Below, one piece after another: positions 17,880 through 26,485 of a DNA stretch of 64,000 bases. The translations under genes were made by a program, and so were the position numbers. The notes beneath the pieces were generated by a model. The model had not been told where the DNA came from, did not search any database, and was given only the letters and a program-made list of their open reading frames with translations. The DNA is from JANQUM01 sp047630355. GTDB lineage: Bacteria; Bacteroidota; Bacteroidia; Cytophagales; Spirosomataceae. The stretch spans positions 16,229 to 80,228 of the forward strand of contig JBLHXN010000002.1 in NCBI GenBank assembly GCA_047630355.1. Reading direction: 5' to 3'. The number at the start of each line of letters is the position of its first letter. Positions within the stretch are counted from its first letter, which is position 1.

Positions 17880-18287
17880 TTGAAGCATACCTTACTTATA
17901 GCGGAAGATGATGTAGATGATCAATTGCTGCTTGAATCGGTATTTGAAGAACTAAAACTTCTCTACAAATTAGCATTTGTAGAGAACGGGATTAAAGCTC
18001 TTGAGTATCTCAAAGAAAACTCAAAAGAGCTACCAAGTCTGATACTTTTAGACTTAAACATGCCTAAAAAGGATGGCCGCGAAACGTTGATTGAAATAAA
18101 ATCAAACGAAGGCTGGCGTTCTATACCGATAATTGTCTTTACCACTTCTGATTCAGAAGCAGATATTGCGTACAGTTACAAACATGGCACCAATGCCTTT
18201 ATAACCAAGCCTTTAAGCTTTTGTGAATTAAAGGAAATCGTGGAATCAATTGACCTCTTTTGGCTTAAGACTGCCAGACTTCCTTAG
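17880..18287 (+). CDS. Single-domain response regulator (Rcp1-like)
   Basis: 135 residues, TTG start (a GTG or ATG at a better position is not available). The acidic pocket EDDVDD lies at 9-14, Asp58 in LILLDLNMP, Thr88/Thr89 in IIVFTTS and Lys110 in FITKPLS. There is no output domain, so it likely acts through protein contact or phosphorelay, for instance with the receiver-PAS kinase at 9018. It is 134 bp downstream of the CHASE3-type kinase on the same strand. A terminator follows at 18317-18351. Confidence 0.88.
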   Translation: MKHTLLIAEDDVDDQLLLESVFEELKLLYKLAFVENGIKALEYLKENSKELPSLILLDLNMPKKDGRETLIEIKSNEGWRSIPIIVFTTSDSEADIAYSYKHGTNAFITKPLSFCELKEIVESIDLFWLKTARLP

Positions 18288-18316
18288 TAAACACGAAACT
18301 GTCCAGACCTCAACAA

Positions 18317-18351
18317 AAAAGCGGATATCTTCTTAGGGGATGTCCGCTTTT
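18317..18351. terminator. Bidirectional terminator
   Basis: The arms AAAAGCGGATA and TGTCCGCTTTT pair with one G-T wobble, with A/T tracts on both sides, between the convergent genes ending at 18287 and 18417. Confidence 0.75.
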
Positions 18352-18416
18352 CTATTAGTGAGTATTATATTAAATTAACATTTCGGTCAAGGCTGATATG
18401 TGTTTTCTTAAACTTA

Positions 18417-19370
18417 TCAGAAGAACCAAAAGCTATCGCGTAGTTCGAACGTGACCGAACCAAGGTAATTGTTTGCTGTGTAAACCTTCGCTGTGTAATT
18501 TCCTGGGGAAACCTCTTCGCCTAAAGTTAGGTTAAACACGATGTTTTGTGGGCTTTTTGATAGGTCTACTTTTTGCGTAGCATGAATATCTAATGACATT
18601 GACTCTTGAACGCTCATTACACTAACGTTATCAATCACTCCTTGAGCTAGTTGCATATTGCTATCAGTTAACGAGAGGTAAATCGGCTCGTTTGCACTTT
18701 CGTCAGACTTTAGATAATCAGGTATTTTGAAAGAAACTTGTATCGTTTTGCTTTTCTTAGCTTTTGTGGTCAATTGCTCGTTGGCTTTTAACGCTACTAC
18801 TTTAAAATTGTCAGCAGGAGAGTAGTAGACTATGTTCTCATACTTTTCTTCTAATCCCGCATATCGCTTATCTAATTTTTCGTAGTTGTCCTGCCATTCT
18901 TTAAGCTTCAATTTGTTTCCTTCTACGGTAGCAGTGAGCACAGGAATTTCCTTAAGCTGCTCTTCCATATTGCTTTTCATGGTACGTAACTCAACAATTT
19001 CTTGATTAAGTGTGGCCAAACGTGCCGCTTTTTCTTCATCTATTGCTTTGAAGGCATTCATCTCTCCACGGTAGTTGCGAGCCGTACGTTCCTTTTGACT
19101 CAAAAGACGATTGTTCTCCTCATATTGAGATTGGAGGGTTTCGTAAGCTACGTTCTTTTCTTCAAGTTGTCTTTGCAGAGTTTCTACGTTGCTTTTTAAT
19201 GAATTACTAATGTTACTTAGTGAATCTACCGTTGCTTCGGTATCTGTTTTTTTTGCAAATAGTGAGCCGCTTTTACGATATTGCCATATACCAAAAAATA
19301 TGGCAGCAGCTAATGCTACTCCTAGAAGGCTTGTTAAGATTGATGTGGTAGAAGATGTGTTGTTGTTCAT
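18417..19370 (-). CDS. Membrane-anchored coiled-coil protein
   Basis: About 317 residues from the ATG at 19370 (MNNNTSSTTSIL); a GTG at 19397 would add nine. One N-terminal helix (ILTSLLGVALAAAIFFGIW) is followed by a long coiled coil (about 35-175, LQRQLEEKNVAYETLQSQYE). A C-terminal beta-rich domain (about 190-317) contains PIYLSLTDSNMQLAQG and GNYTAKVYTANNYLGSVTFE, which looks like an immunoglobulin-type fold. No named family is recognised. It probably reaches from the inner membrane into the periplasm. It lies among two-component genes, downstream of a receiver gene on the same strand. Confidence 0.75.
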   Translation of the reverse strand: MNNNTSSTTSILTSLLGVALAAAIFFGIWQYRKSGSLFAKKTDTEATVDSLSNISNSLKSNVETLQRQLEEKNVAYETLQSQYEENNRLLSQKERTARNYRGEMNAFKAIDEEKAARLATLNQEIVELRTMKSNMEEQLKEIPVLTATVEGNKLKLKEWQDNYEKLDKRYAGLEEKYENIVYYSPADNFKVVALKANEQLTTKAKKSKTIQVSFKIPDYLKSDESANEPIYLSLTDSNMQLAQGVIDNVSVMSVQESMSLDIHATQKVDLSKSPQNIVFNLTLGEEVSPGNYTAKVYTANNYLGSVTFELRDSFWFF

Positions 19371-19502
19371 AGTAATTTCGTGTTCTGTTAACTGCACTAA
19401 GAGGTAGTAATGTTGTTAAGTAAAACAAAAATAGACGTTCCGTTGATTTAAACGGTTGTTACGGACTTATGAAGTAAAATATGGGGAATAAGTTCTACAC
19501 CA

Positions 19503-19865
19503 TCAGGCAGCTTGCACTTCCATTAGTATATTCTTAATCTTAGCCATACTAATAGGCTTCTCAATAAAGGCATTTACCCCATTTTTTATGGATTCGTCAC
19601 GGCTTGGAGTCATGGCAGATATTACTACTATTTTTGTACCTTTTGCGGTAGATTTGATAGCTCCTATGTGATTAATTCCGAACCCATCGGGGAGGTTATT
19701 ATCAAGAAACACAAGATTGGGCTGAAAAGCAGCAACCAAACTCAAACCATCTTTAATGGTATGAGCAAACTCAGTAATATAGGACTGACGTTCTAGAAAA
19801 CTTTTGAGCATCACGCAGAAGTCTTTCTCGTCATCTATAATCAGTATTTTGTAGTTTGTTTTCAT
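19503..19865 (-). CDS. Single-domain response regulator (CheY-like)
   Basis: 120 residues. DDEKD lies at 11-15, phospho-acceptor Asp55 in LVFLDNNLP, Ser83 in IVVISAM and Lys103 in FIEKPIS. No output domain. It is 132 bp upstream of the coiled-coil gene on the same strand, so the two may be co-transcribed. Its kinase cannot be identified from sequence. Confidence 0.88.
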   Translation of the reverse strand: MKTNYKILIIDDEKDFCVMLKSFLERQSYITEFAHTIKDGLSLVAAFQPNLVFLDNNLPDGFGINHIGAIKSTAKGTKIVVISAMTPSRDESIKNGVNAFIEKPISMAKIKNILMEVQAA

Positions 19866-19957
19866 AATAAACCCTCCATAAAAAAAACTGTGCCATATCT
19901 CCTTGTACGCGAAAGAGGGTGGTAGCTACCCCTTTTTGACGAGCAGCTACCCCAATT

Positions 19958-20476
19958 TTACTCTTTTTTTACGGTAATGCCCATATTAACAAGTACTAGC
20001 GTAGTAATATCATAAGCAGGATCTATGTATGCGAGGTTATTATTGTCTCCAATGTTCAGAATTTGGGTGTAGCCTAATTGCTTAGCAACTACCGCAACGT
20101 TTTCACTAATCTTCTGATAAAGCGGACGCAACAAATTGTCTTGTTTTAGTTCTATAAGTTGCGATCCATTTCTACGAAAACTCGTTAAATCATTCTCTAA
20201 TCCGGCAAGTTCTTCTTGCTTTGCCTTCTTTTCGGCTTCGGTCATAGCTTCAAAAGTGGCTTGGGCATCTTTTAATATTTTATCATAATTGGCAGATTTT
20301 TCAGTGAGTTGCTTGCCAAGTTTTTCTTGATAGGCTTTGAGGGAATCTTGTGCCGGAACTAATCCGGGCATATTTGATAAGGCGTAGTCAGTATCTACGG
20401 TGCCTACTTTTGTGGTTTGGGCAAATGCTGTTACCGAATAAAGGCTAACGAGCGTAATTAAGATTGTTTTCTTCAT
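19958..20476 (-). CDS. OmpH/Skp-family periplasmic chaperone
   Basis: 172 residues. A signal peptide (KKTILITLVSLYSVTAFA, cleavage before QTT) is followed by KVGTVDTDYALSNMPG, the start of the OmpH/Skp fold, a long helical tentacle region (KLGKQLTEKSANYDKILKDA) and the closing LGYTQILNIGDNNNLAYIDP. Skp-like proteins hold unfolded outer-membrane proteins in the periplasm. In Bacteroidota there are often several copies; this one stands alone. Confidence 0.9.
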   Translation of the reverse strand: MKKTILITLVSLYSVTAFAQTTKVGTVDTDYALSNMPGLVPAQDSLKAYQEKLGKQLTEKSANYDKILKDAQATFEAMTEAEKKAKQEELAGLENDLTSFRRNGSQLIELKQDNLLRPLYQKISENVAVVAKQLGYTQILNIGDNNNLAYIDPAYDITTLVLVNMGITVKKE

Positions 20477-20903
20477 AGTATGTAGTTAGTTGTGCATTTT
20501 AAGCACCAAGTTAGTAAATAAATCACAGATAGGAAGTCAGCAAGTTCCGATAGCTATCGGGATTCGTAGATTGGCTTTCTCCTCGCAACTGATTTTTCGC
20601 GGAGTTATGCCTGACTTTATTCTGTTCAATATTTTTTCTCGACTTTAAAATGAAGAATCTGAAAGACTTTCCTCAAGTTTAAACTCAAGGTATAATTCGG
20701 CTACAGTAACTTCTGTTTTTCTTAAAGGTAATTCCTGAAGTCAAAATTCATAATTGTCGTCATTAGTTTGTGACGCATCAGGCTAAGGATATATCTTGTT
20801 TACAAGCTAATATTTTATCATTTTTGAGTTAGCTTACAAAGCAAGAAAGTAGTTGTTCTTAACAAAGAAATGTTTCATATTTTGAATTAATCTAAACCTT
20901 AAT
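20477..20903. other. Non-coding interval with a short perfect palindrome
   Basis: This 427-bp gap separates divergent genes. CCGATAGCTATCGG at 20547-20560 is a perfect 14-bp palindrome of a kind I recall as frequent in Bacteroidota intergenic DNA. The rest must hold the two promoters; nothing else stands out. Confidence 0.5.
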
Positions 20904-23045
20904 ATGAAAAAATACCTTCTCATTTTTACTATACTCACAGCTTGTACTACAAAATCAAATAGAATGTCTTATACATGGCCAAGTGCCACCGCACCAATTG
21001 CTATTGAAAAGGAACACAGTAGAACCATTCACGGAGAATCTGTAAAAGATCCTTACTACTGGATGTATGATTTCTTTGGGAAGGGACCCGATAGTAGCAA
21101 TGTTGTTGCCTACCTTGAAGCTGAGAATGCTTATCTCGATACCATGATGTCGGCGACAAATAATTTTCAGGAGAAATTATACACTGAAATGCGAGCTCGT
21201 GTCAAGGAAAAAGATGAAACTGTGCCTTATCTCAAAAACGGCTACTACTATTACGCTCGTACAGATGAGGGTAAAGAGTATTTCAAATATTGTCGCCGTA
21301 AGGGTAGCATGGAAGCAGCAGAGGAAGTTTTGCTAGACGTAGATGCCATGGCAGAAGGGAAATCATATTTTGCAGTCACGGGTATGGAAGTGAGCGAAGA
21401 CAATAATTTACTTGCTTACGGAGTAGATGAAGTCTCACGACGTCAGTACACGATTCATGTCAAAGATTTAACTACGGGCAAACTTTTAGCGGACGAAATT
21501 GTCAATACAGAAGGGGATTCAGTGTGGGCAAATGACAACAAAACAATCTTCTACACATCCAAAAACCCAACAACGCTACTTTCAGAAAAGATATATCGGC
21601 ACACATTGGGATTTGCAACAACGCAAGATCAGGTAGTTTATCAAGAAAAAGATAAAAGCAATTATATTGGAGTAGGAAAGAGCAAAAATGGACAATGGAT
21701 TTGGATATACTCTATGGCAACTCTTTCTTCAGAAATGAGATTTATAGATGCCGATGAATCAGCGGCTACTTTCAAAGTTTTCCAGCCAAGAATAAAAGAC
21801 GTTCTCTATGAAGTATCGAGCCTCGAAGATCGCTTTTTAATCAAAACTAATGACAGCGGAGCGGAGAATTTCAAAATAATGGAATGCCCACTAAATGCCA
21901 CTGGTAAAGAAAACTGGAAAATATACGAAGAACATAATCCCAAAGTCCTTATTGAAGGCGTAGAAGAGTTTAAAGACGTTATTGTCATCCAGCAAAGGCA
22001 AAACGGACTCACCGAGCTTAAAGTGAAGTCCCTAATAAATAATGAGGAACACCTCGTGCCTTTTGATGAAGAAACTTACGATGCTGGCGTAAGCCAAAAT
22101 AAAGAATACCATTCTAAGTTGTTGAGGTATCGTTACACCTCCATGATCACGCCTAACTCTACCTTCGATTACGATATGGTCAGCAAAAAGAAGACTTTGC
22201 TAAAAGAGCAGGAAGTGCTTGGAGGATATGATAAAAGCCAATATCAGTCCGAAAGGCTTTATGCAACAGCCAAAGATGGTACCGTAATTCCTATTTCAAT
22301 TGTCTACAAAAAAGGGTTTAAAAAGGATGGAAATTCACCACTACTTCAATATGCTTATGGCTCCTATGGCTACAGCATGGATGCGAGTTTTAGTAGCACA
22401 AGGTTGAGTTTGCTCGATCGCGGCTTTGCATTTGCCATTGCACATATTCGTGGTGGACAAGAAATGGGTCATCAGTGGTATTTGGATGGAAAGCTCACGA
22501 AGAAAATGAATACCTTCACTGATTTTATAGACTGTGGTAAATTCCTCATTGACCAAGGTTATACCTCACCTGAACATCTTTATGCTAATGGCGGTTCGGC
22601 AGGTGGATTACTCATGGGAGTTGTAGCAAACCTTGCACCCGCACAGTACCACGGTATTATTGCCGATGTACCATTTGTAGATGTGATCAATACCATGCTT
22701 GACGAAAGTATCCCGCTCACCACCAATGAGTACGACGAATGGGGAAATCCAAACGAAAAAGTAGCTTATGATTATATGAAAAGCTACTCGCCCTACGAGA
22801 ACATTGAGGCTCAAGAATACCCACATATGCTTGTCACAACGGGCTTACACGATAGCCAAGTACAATATTTTGAACCTGCAAAATGGGTAGCCAAACTTCG
22901 TGCGGCCAAAACAGACAAAAATGTTCTTCTATTCAAAACCAATATGGAGTTTGGTCACGGAGGAGCATCGGGGCGATTCGATTACCTCAAAGACATTGCT
23001 CTCAAGTACGCATTTTTAGGTGCTTTGGAGGGGAGAATCGAGTAA
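20904..23045 (+). CDS. Prolyl oligopeptidase-family (S9A) lipoprotein peptidase
   Basis: 713 residues. The N-terminal lipobox ILTAC (Cys14) predicts a lipoprotein. A beta-propeller of the S9 N-terminal type (about 35-430, opening PVKDPYYWM-like VKDPYYWMYDFF) gates the alpha/beta hydrolase domain. The catalytic Ser lies in ANGGSAGGLLMG (about 564), Asp in TGLHDSQVQYFEP (about 648) and His in EFGHGGASGRFDYLK (about 684). The sequence AFAIAHIRGGQEMGHQWY is characteristic of oligopeptidase B. It cleaves short peptides, probably in the periplasm. A perfect hairpin terminator follows. Confidence 0.93.
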   Translation: MKKYLLIFTILTACTTKSNRMSYTWPSATAPIAIEKEHSRTIHGESVKDPYYWMYDFFGKGPDSSNVVAYLEAENAYLDTMMSATNNFQEKLYTEMRARVKEKDETVPYLKNGYYYYARTDEGKEYFKYCRRKGSMEAAEEVLLDVDAMAEGKSYFAVTGMEVSEDNNLLAYGVDEVSRRQYTIHVKDLTTGKLLADEIVNTEGDSVWANDNKTIFYTSKNPTTLLSEKIYRHTLGFATTQDQVVYQEKDKSNYIGVGKSKNGQWIWIYSMATLSSEMRFIDADESAATFKVFQPRIKDVLYEVSSLEDRFLIKTNDSGAENFKIMECPLNATGKENWKIYEEHNPKVLIEGVEEFKDVIVIQQRQNGLTELKVKSLINNEEHLVPFDEETYDAGVSQNKEYHSKLLRYRYTSMITPNSTFDYDMVSKKKTLLKEQEVLGGYDKSQYQSERLYATAKDGTVIPISIVYKKGFKKDGNSPLLQYAYGSYGYSMDASFSSTRLSLLDRGFAFAIAHIRGGQEMGHQWYLDGKLTKKMNTFTDFIDCGKFLIDQGYTSPEHLYANGGSAGGLLMGVVANLAPAQYHGIIADVPFVDVINTMLDESIPLTTNEYDEWGNPNEKVAYDYMKSYSPYENIEAQEYPHMLVTTGLHDSQVQYFEPAKWVAKLRAAKTDKNVLLFKTNMEFGHGGASGRFDYLKDIALKYAFLGALEGRIE

Positions 23046-23066
23046 TAAATAATACCAACTCGAATA

Positions 23067-23096
23067 AAGAACGCCTCACGAAAGTGAGGCGTTCTT
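23067..23096 (+). terminator. Rho-independent terminator of the oligopeptidase gene
   Basis: The arms AAGAACGCCTCAC and GTGAGGCGTTCTT are perfectly complementary over 13 bp with a GAAA loop. Confidence 0.85.
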
Positions 23097-23398
23097 ATGA
23101 TTTTAACCTCTGCTATGCCGGTTGTTTTAGAATAGTAGTGAGTACTTACAAGTGGAAAAACAATCCTTATTTATTGAAACCGGGAAGTCAGTCTATATAA
23201 GTGCTGAGTGATTTTCGTTGACTCTGACGACTGCAAGCAGAATCAAATAATGAAATCAACTTCTCTGTCCAAAATAATAACGTTTCTTTGCCCAGAAGCT
23301 ATTGTAGAAAGTAGGGTACAAATAACAGTTATAATTTAATTACACGCTGCTCCCGTATCATTACATTTTTACCCTTACTTTGGTTATCCCCCAATTTT

Positions 23399-24035
23399 TC
23401 ACATTAGTTTAATTCTACTTTTTCTATACTCACTCAAATTATACTTCCAATAGTTAGTTTTTTCCAACCCTCCGAACGCTAAGTCTTCATACTGTTGCAG
23501 GTTTTGTCAAAACTTGATAAAACACTTACAATCAAGGCGATATGGTTATGAATTATTTGTTCATGGTGCTGCTTACCTAATTTATTACCTTCTTCATAAG
23601 AATCAAACGCGATAGAAAAAGAACGGGTATAGCCCTATTTACTTTTTAACCTAAGTACAGCAACCATCCAAGCATGTAACGACTCATGAATCATTGTCCT
23701 AAGCATACTTAGCTTTGTTGCATTCTTCAAATATGTACAATCAAATGAAGTCTCTATTTTACCATTCTTCATCGAAGAACTTTTAGCTGCGTTAGCTATA
23801 TTTCCATCTCTGTTTGGGAGAAAGTCTTAAATATTTAGGATGTATTCATATTGTTCAAACACCTGACCATCAGTAAATTAATTTATTATGTACTTTGCAC
23901 CTTAAACCGTTTGATGAATTAGTTAACCAATCGTATGCAGCCTTAGCACACGGGTTACTATCCAGATTATCAATTAAATCAACTTTTGCGTAGTCGCTTA
24001 CCAAAGCTAAGGGAATTATCGTTGTTAATATTCAT
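23399..24035 (-). pseudogene. Heavily decayed HExxH (putative metalloprotease) gene
   Basis: No single frame survives, but minus-strand fragments in order form one protein: KVDLIDNLDSNPCAKAAYDW, then FTDGQVFEQYEYILNI, a TAA, DFLPNRDGNIANAAK, LKNATKLSMLRTMIHESLHAW with a zinc-type H-E-S-L-H motif, a TAG, FDSYEEGNKLGKQHHEQIIH, and after a frameshift LQQYEDLAFGGLEKTNYWKY to the end at 23399. The order and the motifs resemble a family of Bacteroidota hypothetical proteins with a SprT-like HExxH centre and an NPCA...L segment upstream. At least two in-frame stops and two frameshifts are present. It accounts for most of the apparently empty 1.2 kb between 23046 and 24234. Confidence 0.7.
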
Positions 24036-24044
24036 CGTTGAAAT

Positions 24045-24200
24045 GCTTTTCGGTTGTTGCCAACCGAAAAGCGTAGGTCGTCCCGCGTAGAACTGGGAAT
24101 CCGAGTGTGAAAAAGTCGCAACTCAAAACGGGAATCCGTAATACGACCCGTGGAGGCGGTTCGCGTGAGGTTGGTAACAACCTACACCACGAGAAACTTT
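24045..24200. repeat. Hairpin-rich intergenic element
   Basis: A perfect 12-bp stem GCTTTTCGGTTG/CAACCGAAAAGC (24045-24072) is followed by GGTCGT...ACGACC enclosing two copies of GGGAATCCG, and by CGTGG...CCACG enclosing AGGTTG-GTAA-CAACCT. No coding frame. It resembles the REP-type palindrome clusters of Cytophagales, but I cannot name a family. Confidence 0.45.
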
Positions 24201-24234
24201 TATGAACAAGCCCTGAAATAGCATGTTAAGCCTT

Positions 24235-25260
24235 CTATTTTTTTAATATTTTGACAACCCGGCTGATGAAAATTTGAGATAAATTCCAGTTGTAGCCATT
24301 GAAGTCAGTCGTGTTCATAAATTGTACCACAACCGTATCAATATCTTTGTGGTACTCGGCAAGGCATTGATAGCCAGGAAGCAATCCGCCGTGTTCGTAC
24401 TCGTAAATGGTCGAGTATATTTCTTGTTCACCCTCATTAAATACCGAGCCATCATTTAATGCCCGTAAAAATATGCCGACATCCTCTGCGGTGGCAATCA
24501 TGGAGCCGTAATCATTGGTCTTCAAATCTTCTTCGAAACCAACGTAATAACCGCTCATAAGATCGTCTATATTGATTTCACTTAATGAGAAGAAGGTATT
24601 TTTAAGCTCGAGGGGTGTTAGAATTTCCTCGCGGATATATTGGTGATGACTGTAACCAACTACTTTGTCTATTAATCTGGAAAGCAATAAATAATTGGTG
24701 TTGCAATATTCATAGTCTTCGCCCGGTTCGAAACTAGCGGGTAAATCGAGTGCGTATTCGAGTACATCTTTATCGCTGTTCTGCGGTTGGTCCCAAAAAC
24801 CGGGGTGATTCGTGAAAATAGGAATGCCGCTTCGGTGTTGTACCATCATCCGTAACGTGATTTTATCGGCGTATTCAATTCGCCCCGCTAATTCAGGAAA
24901 GTAATCAGCGAGGGTTTTATCTAAGGAGAGCCGATTGGCTTCTATTAACTTGGTGATTGAAACGGCTACGTACAATTTGTTGATACTACCAATCTTAAAT
25001 AGTGCGTGCGGATCGGCCGGAGTTTTGTTTTCGCTGTTTTTTACACCCGCGGCGTAAAATGCGGGGGGCTTTCCGGCTTCGTCCACATAAACAATAATGC
25101 CGTCAAAACCGTAACCGACGGCTTCATCTATTTGCTCTTGAACGGTATCAGGCAAGGGTAAAATCCACGCCTTTACCAATATCCACGGCACGAAGTATAA
25201 GGAAGATATACTCACGAGAATGAAGGCTATTCTGAGAATGTTCTTTATTTTCTTTGACAT
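24235..25260 (-). CDS. Serine hydrolase of the class C beta-lactamase fold
   Basis: About 341 residues from the ATG at 25260 (MSKKIKNILRIAF); an ATG at 25296 would add 12. One N-terminal hydrophobic helix is a signal or anchor. The SxxK motif is SINK (in FKIGSINKLYVA), the second motif is YCNTNYLL (Y-x-N), and HGGLLPGYQ stands for the third (HxG). This is the Beta-lactamase (PF00144) group, which includes D-alanyl-D-alanine carboxypeptidases and esterases; a role in antibiotic resistance should not be assumed. It acts in the periplasm. It is transcribed alone. Confidence 0.88.
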   Translation of the reverse strand: MSKKIKNILRIAFILVSISSLYFVPWILVKAWILPLPDTVQEQIDEAVGYGFDGIIVYVDEAGKPPAFYAAGVKNSENKTPADPHALFKIGSINKLYVAVSITKLIEANRLSLDKTLADYFPELAGRIEYADKITLRMMVQHRSGIPIFTNHPGFWDQPQNSDKDVLEYALDLPASFEPGEDYEYCNTNYLLLSRLIDKVVGYSHHQYIREEILTPLELKNTFFSLSEINIDDLMSGYYVGFEEDLKTNDYGSMIATAEDVGIFLRALNDGSVFNEGEQEIYSTIYEYEHGGLLPGYQCLAEYHKDIDTVVVQFMNTTDFNGYNWNLSQIFISRVVKILKK

Positions 25261-25363
25261 AGAGATTTTACAGCGGTGCAGGGTGTGATTATCCATGTTT
25301 TACTTGGCTACAACTGCTGTATATAGCAATATACTACAATTAGTCTTCAAGTGGTGAGTAAAA

Positions 25364-25462
25364 CACCACTGTATTACGAGACTAGTACGTACGGTGGTGT
25401 GACCGGGCTGGCGTACCAGAGGTGTACTGATGGTCATTCGACCGTCAGCCGCCTACTCGAAT
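25364..25462 (+). mobile_element. Group II intron 3' relic (domains V and VI)
   Basis: A 36-base hairpin at 25364-25399 pairs CACCACTGTA with TACGGTGGTG and encloses TTACGAGACTAGTACG, with a GAGA-type loop and a two-base bulge, as in domain V. The string GTACGTACGGTGGTGTGA is the domain V 3' strand seen in Bacteroidota group II introns. A second hairpin-forming stretch ends in CCTACTCGAAT, like the domain VI branch-point end. No intron ORF or 5' domains are found upstream, so this is only a remnant. It lies just behind the stop of the cytochrome gene. Confidence 0.55.
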
Positions 25463-25479
25463 ATCTGTGGTATATTACT

Positions 25480-26079
25480 TTACATATTTTCAGGACTCAC
25501 TGGAGACGGCACAACATTCTTAACAGGGTTAATGCTTTGTAAATATTTAAAAACCGCACTAATATCTTCATCTTTCATTTCTGCATAATTAAACCAAGGC
25601 ATTGGAGGCAGTAACATGCGAGCATTTTCCAGCCCTTTGAATTTTCCTTGTGTCAGTGCAATTTTGAATTGCTCCTCTGTCCAATTACCCATACCAGTAG
25701 CATCGGGTGTTAAGTTCCCCGCAAAAGAGATACCCCAAGGACCTGCGGCGGCTGTTAAATCTGGATAAAACATTCCAAACCCTTCTTTTAATAGCGGGCT
25801 GTCAAAATCTACGACAGGCCGCTCAGAAGGATAGCCTGATAATAATAGCTCTGGAATTACTTCAGGACCATTTGGTCCCATTCTTTTTGGTGAATGGCAG
25901 TCATTACATCCCGTAATACCAACAAGGTATTTTCCACGAATAATTTCATTTTCAGCATTGAGTTCCACAGACTCCTCAGGACTTTGCGTAGATTCTTGGG
26001 GTTCATTTTTGCAGGAAGCTATCGTAATGAATAAAATAGCTACTAATGCTAAAGCCGATAAATTTCTTTTGTGTTTCAT
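25480..26079 (-). CDS. Lipoprotein cytochrome c
   Basis: 199 residues. The lipobox ITIASC puts Cys23 at the mature N-terminus. A Ser/Glu-rich linker leads to a single heme-c site CNDCH (58-62) preceded by RGKYLVGITG and followed by SPKRMGPNGPEVIPE. The C-terminal helix FKYLQSINPVKN and a Met-rich LLPPMPWFNYAEM are typical of the class I fold and offer an axial Met. It carries electrons in the periplasm or on the membrane surface. Candidate donors nearby are the propeller/heme proteins at 27883-30519 and 54606-57749. The leader upstream is duplicated at 27733. Confidence 0.9.
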   Translation of the reverse strand: MKHKRNLSALALVAILFITIASCKNEPQESTQSPEESVELNAENEIIRGKYLVGITGCNDCHSPKRMGPNGPEVIPELLLSGYPSERPVVDFDSPLLKEGFGMFYPDLTAAAGPWGISFAGNLTPDATGMGNWTEEQFKIALTQGKFKGLENARMLLPPMPWFNYAEMKDEDISAVFKYLQSINPVKNVVPSPVSPENM

Positions 26080-26106
26080 GATACTCGTTTTGATTAATTA
26101 TTACGT

Positions 26107-26255
26107 ACAACACCCGTGTTAATAGACCTTTGGCGGGATTTTGGTCTAAAAGGTGCGTCAATATCCTCATTTATTGCGAATGAATTATCTCTTAAAATAA
26201 TTATTATTAATAATTTGCGAAATTAAAGCCTTTTGAATAGCCATCATTTGTAGCC
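26107..26255 (-). repeat. Duplicated leader, copy 1 (upstream of cytochrome gene)
   Basis: About 150 bp closely matches 27733-27860. The best-kept block is GTCTAAAAGGTGCGTCAATA plus TCCTCATTTATTG, and both copies contain AACAYCCGTGTTAA. This copy ends about 28 bp before the cytochrome start codon, so it is probably promoter plus 5' leader. Confidence 0.7.
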
Positions 26256-26337
26256 GCCAAACTATTACTGATACACGTTTTTTCTCTGTTCTGCGATTGT
26301 CAGATGAATAATACCGCGGGAGCATGGGGCACTCATT

Positions 26338-26460
26338 GGAGCGAGTAAAACTCGCAAAATACGTACCCGAAGGTGTAACCTTCGGGTAGCGGGTTATCCG
26401 TCAGGCAGAAACAGATAATTGGGCGTGAATCTGCTGTTCGCACACCACCGCACCCGCTAT
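26338..26460. other. Structured non-coding segment
   Basis: Nested inverted repeats: GCGAGTAAAACTCGC, ACCCGAAGGTG-TAA-CCTTCGGGT, and TAGCGGGT (about 26387) pairing with ACCCGCTA (about 26453). It lies behind the stop of the 26486-27535 gene. It may be a terminator region or a decayed repeat; no RNA family is recognised. Confidence 0.35.
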
Positions 26461-26485
26461 TAAATTTACACTGTGTTATGGCAAG

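Noticed and set aside
24235..25260. Antibiotic-resistance beta-lactamase
   Set aside because: The SxxK and YxN motifs define only the fold; HxG in place of KTG and the general PF00144 look fit an esterase or peptidase better.
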